From Erwinia tracheiphila (GTDB taxonomy: Bacteria > Pseudomonadota > Gammaproteobacteria > Enterobacterales > Enterobacteriaceae): DNA of 64,000 nt. Made by a program: the position numbers and the translations under genes. The DNA lies in the NCBI RefSeq assembly GCF_021365465.1, contig NZ_CP089932.1, positions 2,542,001 through 2,606,000 on the forward strand. Direction: 5' to 3'. This document shows positions 1-9,676 of the stretch, one piece after another (the stretch's first letter is position 1; the number at the start of each line of letters is the position of its first letter). The notes beneath the pieces were generated by a model. It was not told the origin of the DNA. It saw nothing but the letters and a program-made list of their open reading frames with translations, and ran no database searches.

Positions 1-306
1 TCACACCATTTTGACCTGAGCATGTTTTGCGAGACGCATCAACTGTCCGAACGAGCGCTGAAACAATTGTTTCGGCAGCAGACTGGCATGATGCCCGCGC
101 AGTACCTTCGTCAGCTCAGACTGTGTAAGGCAAAATTTCTCCTGCGCAGCACGACATGTTTAATAGGAGAAGTTGCTGCTCGCTGTGGTTTTGATGACAG
201 CAACTATTTCTCCGTTGTGTTCACGCGTGAAACAGGCATGACACCAAGCGCATTCCGTCAACAATTTGAACAGCATGCCCACAGGGCAAAAATTACCCAT
301 GCCTGA
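1..306 (+). CDS. AraC-family transcriptional regulator, C-terminal part
   Basis: The frame is open from base 1, so the gene begins outside the window. The visible hundred residues form the two helix-turn-helix motifs of an AraC/XylS DNA-binding domain. The first is around [15 protein letters not shown] and the second around [16 protein letters not shown], followed by the usual [15 protein letters not shown] ending. The effector-binding domain is missing from view, so the inducer and targets cannot be told. The gene runs toward a rhaT remnant on the other strand, but nothing ties this protein to rhamnose regulation. The family is secure; the function is unassigned. Confidence 0.85.
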   Translation, partial: SHHFDLSMFCETHQLSERALKQLFRQQTGMMPAQYLRQLRLCKAKFLLRSTTCLIGEVAARCGFDDSNYFSVVFTRETGMTPSAFRQQFEQHAHRAKITHA

Positions 307-337
307 AATAACGTTGGGGTCATAACATCATTCCCAT

Positions 338-576
338 TCAAATAAAAAATCGGTATAAGTTGAGACAGGGAAAATGTGCTGTAATAACCCCAAAAACTGG
401 GGAGCAGAATGACGCTGACCGTCCAGGGCAGGACGATTCCACGACATAATGCCGCCAACCGACCACATGGTTTCCCAGGAACATTGACGGGCTTTCTTGA
501 ACAGTGCATAAAAACATGCGGCACTTGCAGCGCCGACAAGGTGCCAAAGAATGCCTGATAAAATAGCCTTGCTCAT
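338..576 (-). pseudogene. rhaT: rhaT remnant (L-rhamnose/H+ symporter, N-terminal piece)
   Basis: The first 46 or so residues ([18 protein letters not shown], then ETMWSVGGI) match the start of the RhaT family, an inner-membrane rhamnose-proton symporter of about 344 residues. After SVGGIMSW the frame is lost; the expected continuation ([18 protein letters not shown]) carries on in another minus-strand frame. Homology stops near base 340. Only about 75 of 344 residues survive with at least one frameshift, so it cannot work. No other rhamnose gene is visible. The family assignment comes from memory of RhaT, not from an alignment. Confidence 0.75.
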
Positions 577-822
577 ATTTACTTCCTTTCGGTAAAAGTA
601 AGAGCCAGGTCTATGAAGTAAGCGTTTTTCTGAACCTTATGCTGGCTGCCTCAGGACGAAAAAAAAGATGGCAAAATCAGGCAGTTTGGCAATGCCACCA
701 TCACAAATACTATCTTTATTACCAACTGATAATAAAGGATTATCTTAAATGTGCCGTGTGATGTCGGTTAGCCTTGACGCCAGACCGACACGGTAATCGG
801 TTGGCCTGCTTCAAAAGCTTAG

Positions 823-2490
823 TCAGAATGAAACCCACTCATCGTCCGCGCCGGAGGATTTTGCCTCTGGCGAACACGTCAGCAAACGAGCGGGAGCAAT
901 CTCGACCGGTATGAGTTGGGCCACTTTGTTTGCGGCTGGCGACAGGCGGAATTTGGAGACAGATAGTGTCAATTCCTCCGTCTGGCGCTCAAGTGTGCTG
1001 GCTGCAGCGGAAACCTGCTCAACCAGCGAGGCATTCTGTTGAGTCACACTGTCCATTTCCGTGATAGCCGTACCCACCTGAGAGATTCCTTTGCTTTGCT
1101 CATCAGAGGCTGCCGCTATCTGCTTCATTATTTGCGTAACTTCACCCACCGCACTCACAATTTCGTCCATGGTGCTGCCAGCTTGACTTACCAGACGTGC
1201 ACCATTGTCCACTCTGCTCACCGAATCACCGATCAGTGCTTCGATCTCTTTTGCGGCATTGGCACTTCGTTGTGCGAGATTACGCACTTCACTGGCCACG
1301 ACGGCAAAGCCACGGCCCTGTTCACCTGCTCTTGCTGCTTCCACGGCAGCATTCAGTGCCAGAATATTGGTCTGAAATGCAATGCTGTTAATGACGCTGG
1401 TGATCTCACCGATTTTTTGAGAACTCCCGGCGATACCTTGCATGGTTGTGACAACGTCACTAACAAGCTTGCCACCTTTACTGGCCGTCAGGGATGCCAC
1501 CTCAGCCATCTTACTGGCATGAGCAGCGTTATCCGCATTTAATTTAACCGTCACCGTAAGCTGCTCCATACTGGCCGCGGTTTGTTCAAGCGCCGCAGCC
1601 TGCTCTTCGGTTCGTGATGAAAGGTCGTTATTGCCGGAAGAAATCTCTGCTGCTCCACGGTAAATATTGTCTGTTCCGTTACGGATTGCCGTCACTGCTT
1701 CACACAAGCTGTCCTGCATGGCCTGTAAAAGCGGAACCAACTTACCAACACAGTTACGACCAATTTCATGCAACGGCTGGCTGAGATCGCCATCCGCTAT
1801 TAAACGAAAATGCTGACGCATTATTTCCAGCGGGCGAACCAGCATGTTGACCAGATAACGATCGGTGAATAACAGAATCAGCAGTCCGGCAATCACGGCC
1901 AGAACAATGACGATTTTCGTCACGTTGGTCAGGCGATCAACATTTACCCGTGTGGTATCCAGCTTATCACTGGCAGCAGCGTCAAACTTCTCTACGGTGG
2001 CACCGAACTCACGACTCAACGCCGGGGTGACATTTGCAGCATGGCGGCGATATTCATCAAGCACCGGCTGTTGTGCCAGTTTCATCTGAGGCAGCACGCC
2101 CTCGTTGATGAGTTTTTCCCAGATATTGATTACTGCGGAGGAATAGCTGGCATCCAGTGGTCCAGGTACACTGGCTTTGAAATCAGCCAGCAAAGTGGTC
2201 ATGTTATCCAGTGCTTTTTGAACAGAAGCCATGTCAATTGCGGCATTTGGACTGCCAGCCTGACGAGAATCTGTCGCACGGCTCAGTCGGGTGATAAAGC
2301 GGAAATATTGATCGTTACCTTTACTAAGAAGTGTCATCTGGTTGACTAACTTCCGATTAACTTCGTTCCCTTTACCCAATGCGTTGAGTGAATAAACGCT
2401 GTACATGCCCACGGCTGACCACAGCAGGCAGAACAGCCCGAGGATCCAGAGCATAACGCTGCGGATGGTAAAATTTCTGAATATATTCAT
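823..2490 (-). CDS. methyl-accepting chemotaxis protein
   Basis: This is a membrane chemoreceptor of 555 residues that signals through CheA/CheW. The start at 2490 ([11 protein letters not shown]) has GGAG at good spacing; an upstream ATG nine codons earlier lacks this. Near the N-terminus is a membrane segment ([16 protein letters not shown]), then a helical periplasmic sensor of about 150 residues, a second membrane segment ([16 protein letters not shown]), a HAMP domain and the signalling hairpin. The conserved tip reads [20 protein letters not shown]. The last five residues, EWVSF, fit the xWxxF tether that docks CheR/CheB in high-abundance receptors. The ligand is unknown. It stands alone, and IS256 debris begins about 320 bases upstream. 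Confidence 0.93.
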   Translation of the reverse strand: MNIFRNFTIRSVMLWILGLFCLLWSAVGMYSVYSLNALGKGNEVNRKLVNQMTLLSKGNDQYFRFITRLSRATDSRQAGSPNAAIDMASVQKALDNMTTLLADFKASVPGPLDASYSSAVINIWEKLINEGVLPQMKLAQQPVLDEYRRHAANVTPALSREFGATVEKFDAAASDKLDTTRVNVDRLTNVTKIVIVLAVIAGLLILLFTDRYLVNMLVRPLEIMRQHFRLIADGDLSQPLHEIGRNCVGKLVPLLQAMQDSLCEAVTAIRNGTDNIYRGAAEISSGNNDLSSRTEEQAAALEQTAASMEQLTVTVKLNADNAAHASKMAEVASLTASKGGKLVSDVVTTMQGIAGSSQKIGEITSVINSIAFQTNILALNAAVEAARAGEQGRGFAVVASEVRNLAQRSANAAKEIEALIGDSVSRVDNGARLVSQAGSTMDEIVSAVGEVTQIMKQIAAASDEQSKGISQVGTAITEMDSVTQQNASLVEQVSAAASTLERQTEELTLSVSKFRLSPAANKVAQLIPVEIAPARLLTCSPEAKSSGADDEWVSF

Positions 2491-2644
2491 AACAACTCCG
2501 TGACGGATGAAAAACATGTCAACTTTGTCCTGACAGTGTGACGCTTATATGTGTTATCGACACGTTGTCGTTTTACCTGAGTATTAATTTCTTTCGATTC
2601 ATAATGTTAAGGATAGCGGTGTGGGGGTAAGTGTCTGCAAGGGC

Positions 2645-2690
2645 AGTTTTTTTCTTGCAGGCTAATAAGCAAAGCCTGCAAGAAAAAATT
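2645..2690. terminator. bidirectional terminator-like hairpin
   Basis: A long inverted repeat (TTTCTTGCAGGCT against AGCCTGCAAGAAA) has a T-run on one flank and an A-run on the other, so it could stop transcription in either direction. It lies between the chemoreceptor start and the IS256 debris with no adjacent gene end, so it may mark a gene that was lost here. Confidence 0.5.
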
Positions 2691-2810
2691 GCTTTGTTGT
2701 AAATGAATTCTGCACCTCATTTTAGGCTCTTTAAGAAAATAAGGAATGGAGGCGAATTAAGCGCAGAGACACTATGAAATAAGGTGTTTTTAATAAAGGA
2801 TTTCTACACC

Positions 2811-3204
2811 GGAGCCTGTACATAAATTTGTGTAATCACCTGATTTTGATATGTTCATTCCGACAACGGAGACAGGAAAATTATGGACGAAAAGAAACTC
2901 AAAGCGCTGGCTGCTGAACGGGCTAAAGGTCTTAAAACCGAAGCCGATATTAGCCAGTTTTCCCGGATGCTGACGAAGCTTACCGTCGAAACCGCACTCA
3001 ATACTGAGCTGACCGACCATCTCGGGCATGAGAAAAATGCACCCAAAAAAGGCTCTAATACCCGTAATGGTTACTCATCAAAAACCTTGCTTTGCGATGA
3101 CGGCGGGATTGAGCTGAGCACACCGCGTGATCGTGAAAATACCTTTTAACCTCAGCTAATTAAGAAAAAACAGACGCATATCACGCAGATGGACAGCCAG
3201 ATTT
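2811..3204 (+). mobile_element. IS256-family element, left-end remnant
   Basis: It begins with GAGCCTGTACATAAATTTGT, closely resembling the left end of the complete IS256 copy at 56377. An ATG at 2883 opens a transposase N-terminus very similar to that copy (MDEKKLKALAAERAKGLKTE at the start). A stop codon falls after about 88 codons at STPRDRENTF. The same frame continues for about 20 recognisable codons to QMDSQI, then homology ends abruptly where the palindromic derivative begins. Nothing here can be functional. Confidence 0.85.
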
Positions 3205-3604
3205 GACCCTGTACATGATTCTGTGTAAATACCTTTTCTCAGTAGTGGCCGTCCGGGCACCGGCGAACGCTTCCCGCAGATAAACCGGAGCTGGCAGGCA
3301 AACCGGCCCAGCCTGTCGACGTTCTTCGCTTACCCGGCAGACATCCGCAAGACGCTCGACACGACCAGCGCCATCGAGTCGCTGAACAGCGTGATCCGGG
3401 ATGCCATCAAGAAGCGGAAGGTGTTCCCGACTGACGACGCAGTGAAAAAGGAGGTGTGGCTGGCAATCCAGGTCGCATCACAGAAATGGACGATGCCACG
3501 GAGGGACTGGCGTATGGCGATGAGCCGTTTTATTATCGGGTTCGGTGACCGCCCGGACGGCCACTACTGAGAAAAGGTATTTACACAGAATCATGTACAG
3601 GGTC
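3205..3604 (+). mobile_element. 400-bp palindromic IS256 derivative with two copies of the same end
   Basis: Bases 3205-3258 are a perfect 54-bp inverted repeat of 3551-3604. Both begin GACCCTGTACATGATTCTGT, the terminal repeat, and both include the last codons of a transposase (PDGHY then stop). Between them, on the plus strand, about 3259-3570 encodes the last hundred residues of an IS256-family transposase (AIESLNSVIRDAIKKRKVFP, ending FIIGFGDRPDGHY). This segment is more GC-rich than the other IS256 copies here, so it came from a different subtype. Ordinary elements have two different ends; this one has the same end twice, so it is a rearranged, possibly still mobilisable, non-autonomous form. 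No target duplication was seen. Confidence 0.8.
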
Positions 3605-3666
3605 TCAATAATCCGTCTTCGCAAAACCAGACTGGGAACTACTTAAATTAACGATTCACCTGCCAG

Positions 3667-4732
3667 TCAGGCTGGCGTCATCATTACTTTTCGAACACGG
3701 TCTGCCGTGTCGTGATTGCCCACGCTATCCGGGCTAATTTGTCGGCCAGTCCACAACACACTACGCAGGGGTGTTTTTTTGCCAGCAGCGCCCTGACCCG
3801 GCCAGCTAGCCTGACTGATAAGCTCTTCTCTGAATAAAGACTCTGGCGCACCGCGCAAGTAACCGGCGCAGGTTTTTGTCTCCGCGTTTACTTATCCCTA
3901 AAAGCGTATTTTTTCCGCCGTGCTGTACTGCCGTGGCACCAGACCAGCTGAGGCAGCAAAATCCCGGCTACAGGCATGTTGTTTACCGTCGCCCGGTTGC
4001 GATGGCAGGACGCTGGCGGTTACTGGCACAACACCGGATATTGCCTGAAGACGTTGTCCTGTTTCATCACAACTCAGTTCCTGCTCCAGGGCCGTTTCAG
4101 GCCCGGTGATCTGTTCGACAAGGTAAAGATAATGAGCATGTAAGCGCATCAGCAACTGTGCCAGATAGTGTGGAAGTTCATTCTCTGCAAGGACGGTTGA
4201 AAGCTGTTTTATCACTGCGGCTCCGATTGGGAATACTGCTGCCAAATTCCAGTAAAAAAGCATGCATCTTATTGTTTGTTTTGACTTTATCTCTGAGAAG
4301 CGATTCCCTGGCGCGGTGAAGTGCCCGCATGGCCTGCCGGGCTTCAGTTCGTGGTTGCACAAATCGCATTGAGGGACGGGGTTCTGCTTCGCATATGGCT
4401 TTCGCATCAACAAAATCGTTCCTGTTGCTCTTAACAAAAGGGCGGACGAACTGCGGAGAAATCAATTTTGCTTCATGGACTAAATCAGCGAGCCGGCGAG
4501 CCATAAAATGGGCGCCGGCGCTGGCTTCCATCACAACGGTAGCCGATGTGCAGCCAGCGAGAAACTCAATAAGTTTGGTACGGGCAACCTTTTTACGTAG
4601 TAATGCCTTGCCTGATTTATCCTGGCAGTGAATGTGGAAGGAATGCTTGCCGAGAACGGATACCAATACACGTAACGTTTTGCATGATGGCCTTCCCCAG
4701 AAAGAAAAACCCCCTGTCAGCGTAGCGCTCAC
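3667..4732 (-). pseudogene. IS110-family transposase, frameshifted
   Basis: The N-terminal half lies at 4178-4732. It contains HIHCQDKSGKALLRKKV, ATVVMEASAGAHFMARRL and the DAKAICEA stretch of the RuvC-like (DEDD) catalytic domain. The C-terminal Tnp_20 region continues in another frame at about 3898-4200 (LQAISGVVPVTASVL, then DFAASAGLVPRQYS). A further frame at 3667-3858 carries the degraded tail. At least two frameshifts separate these parts. The usual start region (VIGVDLGK) is replaced by VLVSVLGK, losing the first catalytic aspartate. The element is dead and lies between the IS256 derivative and ydfG. Confidence 0.82.
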
Positions 4733-5120
4733 AGGGGATGGGGACCATGCCGCATAAGGCCTGAGTAACAGCGAGTGGCATAGCGATTCCTTCTCAATGA
4801 CTTACCGACAATGACGGTGACTTGAGATATCCGGGCAATTTCCATACCAGTCTGGTTTTTTATATTATTGACAATAATTAATTAGTTATCTTTCTCTGTA
4901 AAAAAGTTAAGCATACCATTGTCGCTTATAATGAATAGCAATCGATTGCCACACATTGCATTACAGTATTACTGAGAGTGTGGAACGCTCAATCGCGCCA
5001 TTAAGCAGCAATGGTGCATTGTGGCGCATCCGGAACGTGCATCAGCATAGTCCGGCAACCTCACTTATCAGACTCAGGGGAAAGTGCTATGGTGAAAAAA
5101 ATATATTGAGGAGCAGTGAG

Positions 5121-5873
5121 ATGATTGTTTTTGTTACGGGCGCCACCGCTGGCTGCGGTGAGAGCATTACACGCCGCTTTGTCGCAGCGGGTCATAAAGT
5201 CATCGCTACCGGTCGCCGTCAGGAACGTTTACAGATGCTCAGGAACGAGATGGGTGACGCGGTTTACACACTGCAACTGGATGTCAGAAATCGCACCGGA
5301 ATTGAATCCGCTCTTAACAACCTGCCGGCCGACTGGCGTAACATTGATGTGCTGGTCAACAATGCCGGACTGGCGCTGGGCATGGCACCCGCCCATCAGG
5401 CCAGTGCAGAAGACTGGGAAGCGATGATCGATACGAATAATAAAGGGCTGGTCTTTATGACGCGCGCCGTGTTACCAGCCATGGTTGAGCGCAATATTGG
5501 GCACATCATTAATATCGGATCTACGGCAGGCAGCTGGCCCTATGCTGGGGGTAACGTGTATGGCGCTACCAAAGCATTTGTTCGTCAGTTCAGCCTGAAT
5601 TTACGTACTGACCTTCATGGTACGGCGTTGCGGGTGACGGATATTGAACCGGGACTGGTTGCAGGCACCGAATTCTCAACCGTTCGTTTTAAAGGGGATG
5701 CTACTCAGGCAGAGAACGTCTATGCCGGAACCAAGCCGTTAACTGCCGAAGATGTTACGGAAGCCGTTTTCTGGGTGACTACGCTGCCAAAGCATGTCAA
5801 CATCAACACGCTGGAAATGATGCCGGTCGGACAAGCCCTGGCTGGTCTCAAAGTACATAAGGCCGGCCAGTAA
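5121..5873 (+). CDS. ydfG: YdfG, NADP-dependent 3-hydroxy acid dehydrogenase
   Basis: This is a cytosolic short-chain dehydrogenase that oxidises serine, allo-threonine and other 3-hydroxy acids with NADP+; it also reduces malonic semialdehyde to 3-hydroxypropionate. The start MIVFVTGATAGCGE at 5121 has a GAGGAG site just upstream, and the 250-residue length matches E. coli YdfG (248). Visible motifs: the cofactor loop TGATAGCGE, the basic GRRQER that selects NADP, NNAG at about residue 80, the catalytic Ser in NIGSTAGSW, and YGATK. The frame is open further upstream but that extension has no family match. It is intact among debris, facing the lactonase gene. Confidence 0.95.
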   Translation: MIVFVTGATAGCGESITRRFVAAGHKVIATGRRQERLQMLRNEMGDAVYTLQLDVRNRTGIESALNNLPADWRNIDVLVNNAGLALGMAPAHQASAEDWEAMIDTNNKGLVFMTRAVLPAMVERNIGHIINIGSTAGSWPYAGGNVYGATKAFVRQFSLNLRTDLHGTALRVTDIEPGLVAGTEFSTVRFKGDATQAENVYAGTKPLTAEDVTEAVFWVTTLPKHVNINTLEMMPVGQALAGLKVHKAGQ

Positions 5874-5880
5874 TTTTCAC

Positions 5881-5927
5881 CCCGTCACACCGTCACCAAA
5901 CCGCAACGCGGATGCTTTTGTGACGGG
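5881..5927. terminator. inverted repeat between convergent genes
   Basis: CCCGTCAC at 5881-5888 pairs perfectly with GTGACGGG at 5920-5927 across a long loop. It lies just after the ydfG stop and just before the end of the opposing lactonase gene, where a shared terminator would be expected. There is no clear T-run, so termination is inferred from position. Confidence 0.4.
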
Positions 5928-5932
5928 TACGT

Positions 5933-6961
5933 TTACCTGCTAACAGCAAAGTTTTGCGTCGGTGAACCGCCGTTTACCAGCACAGGCAGACGTAACACCA
6001 GATTGGCGGCAGTGACATACAGCCATTTGTGCTTACTGGCATCCGTACACAATGCCAGATTGCCGGTATTTTCTGACGGTATCAGTATTCTGCCAAGCAT
6101 CAATCCCTCCGATGAGTAAATCCGCACCCCCTCTTTGCTGGAGCTCCAGACATTGCCTTTTTCGTCCACTTTGATCCCGTCTGGAATGCCCACAGGGATT
6201 TCCGCGAAAACTTTACCGTCCAGAAGCCTGTTATTGCTCACACGATAGCTAATGATGTGTTCAGCAAGCGCTGTATTATTAAAATCATGCGCCTGTTCAG
6301 AATCCGCGACATATAAACGTTTTCCGTCAGCAGAAAATGCAAGTCCATTCGGCGAGTGAGTCTCCGGTGCGTTGAGGCGTGACAGCGTTTTCGAGACAGT
6401 ATCATAGCGATAAATAAACTCACCACCCTGTTCTGGCGTACCGCCATAACTTTCTTTTTTATTCAGCACACCGAAGGTTGGATCGGTAAACCAGATTGCG
6501 CCATCGGGTGCGATGGTGACGTCATTGGGACTGTTTAGCGGTTTTCCCTGCCAGGCGTCTGCCAGAATCTCCCAACTTCCGTCCTTATTCTGGCGTAGCA
6601 AAGCGCGTTTGCCGTGCGATGCGGCAATGACACGTCCTTGTAAATCCAGGGCATGACAATTTTGAAAATCTGAAGGTGACAGCCATTCTTTCAGTCCTTG
6701 TTTTTCGGACCAGATCATAACTTTATTTTGTTTTACATCACTAAAGAGCACGCTGCCATCTGGCAGGCAGAGCGGCCCTTCGGCCCAGACCGCATTACTG
6801 GTGATAAGTTGTGAACGACTGTGTTTATTGACCAGGATGGAAAATAGCGGCTTATCCGCCTCGATTTCTACCTCTGTCAAACTTTCAGCAGCCCCGACGT
6901 TATTGGATAACATCACTCCCCAAAACAGCATCACAACAGATTTTTTCGTGCTAAAGCGCAT
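5933..6961 (-). CDS. secreted SMP-30/gluconolactonase-family protein
   Basis: This is a six-bladed beta-propeller lactonase of the SMP-30/LRE family, likely hydrolysing a sugar lactone in the periplasm. The first 26 residues look like a Sec signal peptide (basic KK, hydrophobic VVMLFWGVMLS, GAAES cleavage region). The metal-site motifs of the family are visible: AEGPLCLPDG near residue 62, NSPNDVTIAPDGAIWFTDP near 145, SPNGLAFSADGK near 205 and IPDGIKVDEKGNVW near 260. The start at 6961 was chosen because GAGGA sits six bases before it; the ATG two codons earlier abuts the same site. It may be cotranscribed with the short reading frame ending at 6974. The true substrate is unknown. Confidence 0.88.
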   Translation of the reverse strand: MRFSTKKSVVMLFWGVMLSNNVGAAESLTEVEIEADKPLFSILVNKHSRSQLITSNAVWAEGPLCLPDGSVLFSDVKQNKVMIWSEKQGLKEWLSPSDFQNCHALDLQGRVIAASHGKRALLRQNKDGSWEILADAWQGKPLNSPNDVTIAPDGAIWFTDPTFGVLNKKESYGGTPEQGGEFIYRYDTVSKTLSRLNAPETHSPNGLAFSADGKRLYVADSEQAHDFNNTALAEHIISYRVSNNRLLDGKVFAEIPVGIPDGIKVDEKGNVWSSSKEGVRIYSSEGLMLGRILIPSENTGNLALCTDASKHKWLYVTAANLVLRLPVLVNGGSPTQNFAVSR

Positions 6962-6973
6962 GGTCATTCCTCT

Positions 6974-7192
6974 TCAACTGGCACAAATGCCTTTAATCCG
7001 GGCACTGTTGGCACCGGGTTTAAGTTTTATAATGAGCTGGACGTTAGGTTGATCGCCCACCGTTTTGGTCATGTGGCTAATCCTCAGATCGCCGGGGCGA
7101 GCGAGGTACGGGGTACCCGTGTTGAACTGAACTTCACCTGGCCCCGGCACAAGGGTTGTGCCATCTGTCGCTTCCACTAACCATCTGCCCAA
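6974..7192 (-). CDS. short unrecognised protein, possibly a truncated C-terminus
   Basis: About 72-78 codons read GRWLVEATDGTTLVPGPGE, later NTGTPYLARPGDLRISHM, ending IKLKPGANSARIKGICAS. There is no ATG; only a TTG or a start just after an in-frame stop is available, and no convincing ribosome site. The stop lies 12 bases before the lactonase start, so if real it would be the upstream partner of that gene. I do not recognise the family. It reads like protein rather than noise, so it is perhaps the tail of a gene whose front was lost. Confidence 0.35.
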   Translation of the reverse strand: MGRWLVEATDGTTLVPGPGEVQFNTGTPYLARPGDLRISHMTKTVGDQPNVQLIIKLKPGANSARIKGICAS

Positions 7193-7901
7193 AGGATGGC
7201 GTATTTTATCTCAGGTTGTTTTTTCCCTGACTTACCGTGGGCGCTGCAACTTCTGCGACAGCTCCGCGCAGTGGGCTGTCTGCACAGGCCAGCGTGGATA
7301 TGTGGTACAACACCGCAAACATCATAAGTTTACTTTATGTCATTTTTTCTTATTAACATTCCGTTAGCCCTGTAAGGCTGGTAACAGAGCTATAGAATAT
7401 GCAATTTTTTGTAACTGTTATCAGAGTTACTGTACATAAAAGGGGCTTCCCTTGTTGTTGGCGGCTGGCTGACTGACTGCATGATAACAGTAGGTTTTAT
7501 CGTCAGAGGTTACCGCCATGGACGAGAAATCCCTCTCCTTAACCTGACCGCTCCATGGCAGGTTCAATCCATTTCTCTTGATAAGAATGCAGGCTCCGTA
7601 ACCGTTACTGTTGGGATTGCTGAAAATTCTCAATTAGCCTGTCCGGCAGGCGGTAAATTTTGCACTGTCCACGGCCATCGACATGTAGCCGCGAAAATTG
7701 TTTGATACTGATTTGAAGGGTATTTGATTCGCGGTGATACCCCTCCGGCGCATATCAAATACCTTCCAAACCAGCGCAATTTTCAACCTAAAAACATCTC
7801 TAACCTTCCATGTTTCCTTCCACTGGACTGTCCGATCCCACCGAGTTAGTGTGCGTCGCACTACAGGCCTGTAGGTTTCTTAGTCGCCTGGAAGGAATTG
7901 A
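7193..7901. other. about 700 bp with no gene I can defend
   Basis: A minus-strand frame at 7427-7633 (containing KERDFSSMAVTSDDKTYCYH) and one at 7634-7861 are open but have weak starts and no family I know. The 10-bp inverted repeat at 7719-7763 is the only clear structure. The stretch lies between the lactonase region and the first prophage-like gene, so it may hold the right attachment boundary of the prophage. I could not find an end sequence. Confidence 0.4.
7719..7763. repeat. 10-bp perfect inverted repeat
   Basis: GGTATTTGAT at 7719-7728 is mirrored by ATCAAATACC at 7754-7763 with a 25-bp spacer. It lies about 140 bases upstream of the small gene at 7902. It could be a regulator-binding site or a stem-loop; there is no adjacent T-run. 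Confidence 0.5.
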
Positions 7902-8140
7902 CCATGAACTTTTATCAGATTCGCCAGACCATGACTGACGATGCGTATGACGTTATCTCAGCTTTCGGTCAGACGGCCTCACTGACCCTACAGGCCATCG
8001 CCTACATAACTGGACAACGTGAACACGCCACCCGCTTCATACTTGAGCAGATGGCGGTGTTTGATGTAGTCGTCGAAAATAACGGCCTGTGGTGCCTTTC
8101 AGAAGGGTTTAAAGCCTCGATGCATCAACCTCAAGCCTGA
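7902..8140 (+). CDS. small hypothetical protein, possibly winged-helix-like
   Basis: The start MNFYQIRQTMTDDAYDVI at 7902 has GGAAGGAATT just upstream, which argues for translation. The 79-residue product has a predicted helical middle (ASLTLQAIAYITGQREHAT) and an ending VVVENNGLWCLSEGF; together these are reminiscent of a small winged-helix fold where a helix pair is followed by a beta wing. It converges on the methylase gene and overlaps its end by 32 bases. I do not recognise the family. Position suggests a gene at the prophage right edge. Confidence 0.55.
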
Positions 8141-8894
8141 AGTTGCATATCACCAGCTCAGACGCCTTATGGCCGTTATTACTGCCTACTGAGTATGTTG
8201 TATTAACCGCTACCATCTCCAGCCCTTCAAACACCCGGTGCATGTCCGGGTGATCGTTAACTGAGATAATCATCTTCCCCTGGCATCTGCGTGCCAGTTC
8301 TGCCATTGCGGCATACTCTTCAAGACCGAACGGTACGCCGTAACCCTGCGTTTGCCAGTACGGCGGGTCAAGGTAAAACAGCGTGTCTGGCCTGTCGTAA
8401 CGGGTTATACATGTTTTCCAGTCCAGATGTTCTATTGTTACCCGATGCAGACGCAGCCAGGCCTCTGACAGCGTTTCTCCCAGCCGCAGCAGATTTAACT
8501 TCGAGGGGCCGGTAGCACTGGTGCCAAATGTTCGTCCCTCTGTTTTGGCCCCAAAGGATAATTTTTGCAGATAGTAGAATCTGGCCGCTCGCTGAATATC
8601 AGTCAGCGTTTCAGGGGGCGTATCCTTGAGCCACTGGAATATTTCGCGGCTGGTTAAAGCCCATTTAAACTGCTTTATAAACTCTTCGAGGTGATTCTGG
8701 ATCACCCGGTAAAGGTTAACGATGTCGCTATTAATATCGTTCAGTACTTCGGCCTTCGATGGCTCTTTCATAAAGAAAAACGCAGCACCGCCACAGAACG
8801 GCTCAACGTAGCAGGTATGCGCGGGGAGCATGGGTAAGAGAGACTTAGCCAGTTTACGCTTACCTCCAACCCAGGGAATGACTGTTGTAACCAT
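8109..8894 (-). CDS. phage N6-adenine DNA methyltransferase (D12 class)
   Basis: This 261-residue Dam-like enzyme transfers a methyl group from S-adenosylmethionine to adenine. The start at 8894 (MVTTVIPWVGGKRK) has GGAG at correct spacing; an ATG 11 codons earlier does not. Motif I reads WVGGKRK then VEPFCGGAAFF near residues 8-38, and the catalytic motif IV is YLDPPY near 183. It lies at the prophage right end, where Mu itself carries the mom modification gene. By analogy it may protect phage DNA from host restriction. Target specificity (GATC or other) cannot be read. It appears intact. Confidence 0.88.
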   Translation of the reverse strand: MVTTVIPWVGGKRKLAKSLLPMLPAHTCYVEPFCGGAAFFFMKEPSKAEVLNDINSDIVNLYRVIQNHLEEFIKQFKWALTSREIFQWLKDTPPETLTDIQRAARFYYLQKLSFGAKTEGRTFGTSATGPSKLNLLRLGETLSEAWLRLHRVTIEHLDWKTCITRYDRPDTLFYLDPPYWQTQGYGVPFGLEEYAAMAELARRCQGKMIISVNDHPDMHRVFEGLEMVAVNTTYSVGSNNGHKASELVICNFRLEVDASRL

Positions 8895-9096
8895 TGAACT
8901 AACTCCATTATCAGAATTGCTGATCAATTTGAATTTATTGATCGCTAAACCCGATGATATGCATAGTTATAGTTCATGGCCTGCTATGCTCAGGTAGCTC
9001 TCATCCTGTGCTTTGCCTGAGTGGGGGGTAAACTCTTTGATTACAGTGCAGCAATGTATTACCGTTTGCTTTCTTCAATTGAAAGGTGCCGGTTAA

Positions 9097-9607
9097 ATGT
9101 TAGACTATTTGTTTCTTCTTTTTTCAAGGCATATCTCTGTAAGAAGAGCAAGAGCCTTCTTCAACAGCAGCCACATGGCAGAAAAAAAGAAAAATAAAAT
9201 ATTGTTAAAAACAGGTATTGTCTTTGAAGGGAAGTCTACTATTGTCGCTCCGTTTTATTATGAATTCGGAAAGATATCCATCGGGAAAAATGTTTACATT
9301 AATTCAGGCTGCACTTTTCTTGACAATGCTTCAATAAATATTGGGGATAATACACTAATTGGCCATAATGTTAGTATTTGCACTGTTACTCACGGCGTTA
9401 ATCCATGCGAGAGGCATATTAATTTTATTAAGCCTATTTGTATAGGGGGGTAATGTCTGGATTGGTGCGGGAACAGTAATTTTACCAAGCGTATCCATTG
9501 GTGATAACAGCGTTATTGGTGCCAATAGTGTAGTCAATTGCGATGTTCCAGCAAACTCCCTTTATGCTGGCTCGCCTGCTAAATTAATACGGTCGCTTGC
9601 TTACTAA
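9097..9607 (+). pseudogene. hexapeptide-repeat acetyltransferase with a frameshift at a G-run
   Basis: This is a left-handed beta-helix O-acetyltransferase of the maltose/serine acetyltransferase type, probably acetylating a sugar. The first 118 residues include ISIGKNVYINSGCTFLDNAS and the catalytic-His segment ICTVTHGVNP. After KPICIGG a run of six G at about 9445-9450 shifts the frame into a stop. The other frame continues perfectly (GNVWIGAGTVILPSVSIG, ending NSLYAGSPAKLIRSLAY). One base removed restores about 170 residues. It lies at the end of the prophage on the opposite strand, like a lysogenic-conversion cargo gene that modifies surface polysaccharide. Switching at the G-run is possible but unproven. 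Confidence 0.8.
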
Positions 9608-9613
9608 ATTTAG

Positions 9614-9642
9614 AAAAAACGCCAGTAAACTGGCGTTTTTTT
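9614..9642 (+). terminator. rho-independent terminator
   Basis: AACGCCAG, loop TAAA, CTGGCGTT, followed by a T-run and preceded by an A-run. It sits seven bases after the acetyltransferase stop and could also serve transcripts coming from the other strand. Confidence 0.85.
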
Positions 9643-9676
9643 GTAATCCCAGCGCCATCAGAAAACATATGGCTGC

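Noticed and set aside
1039..1542. 167-residue plus-strand frame
   Set aside because: Antisense of the chemoreceptor signalling domain.
4956..5120. 55-residue N-terminal extension of YdfG
   Set aside because: The extension has no family match; the ATG at 5121 has a good ribosome site and matches the E. coli start.
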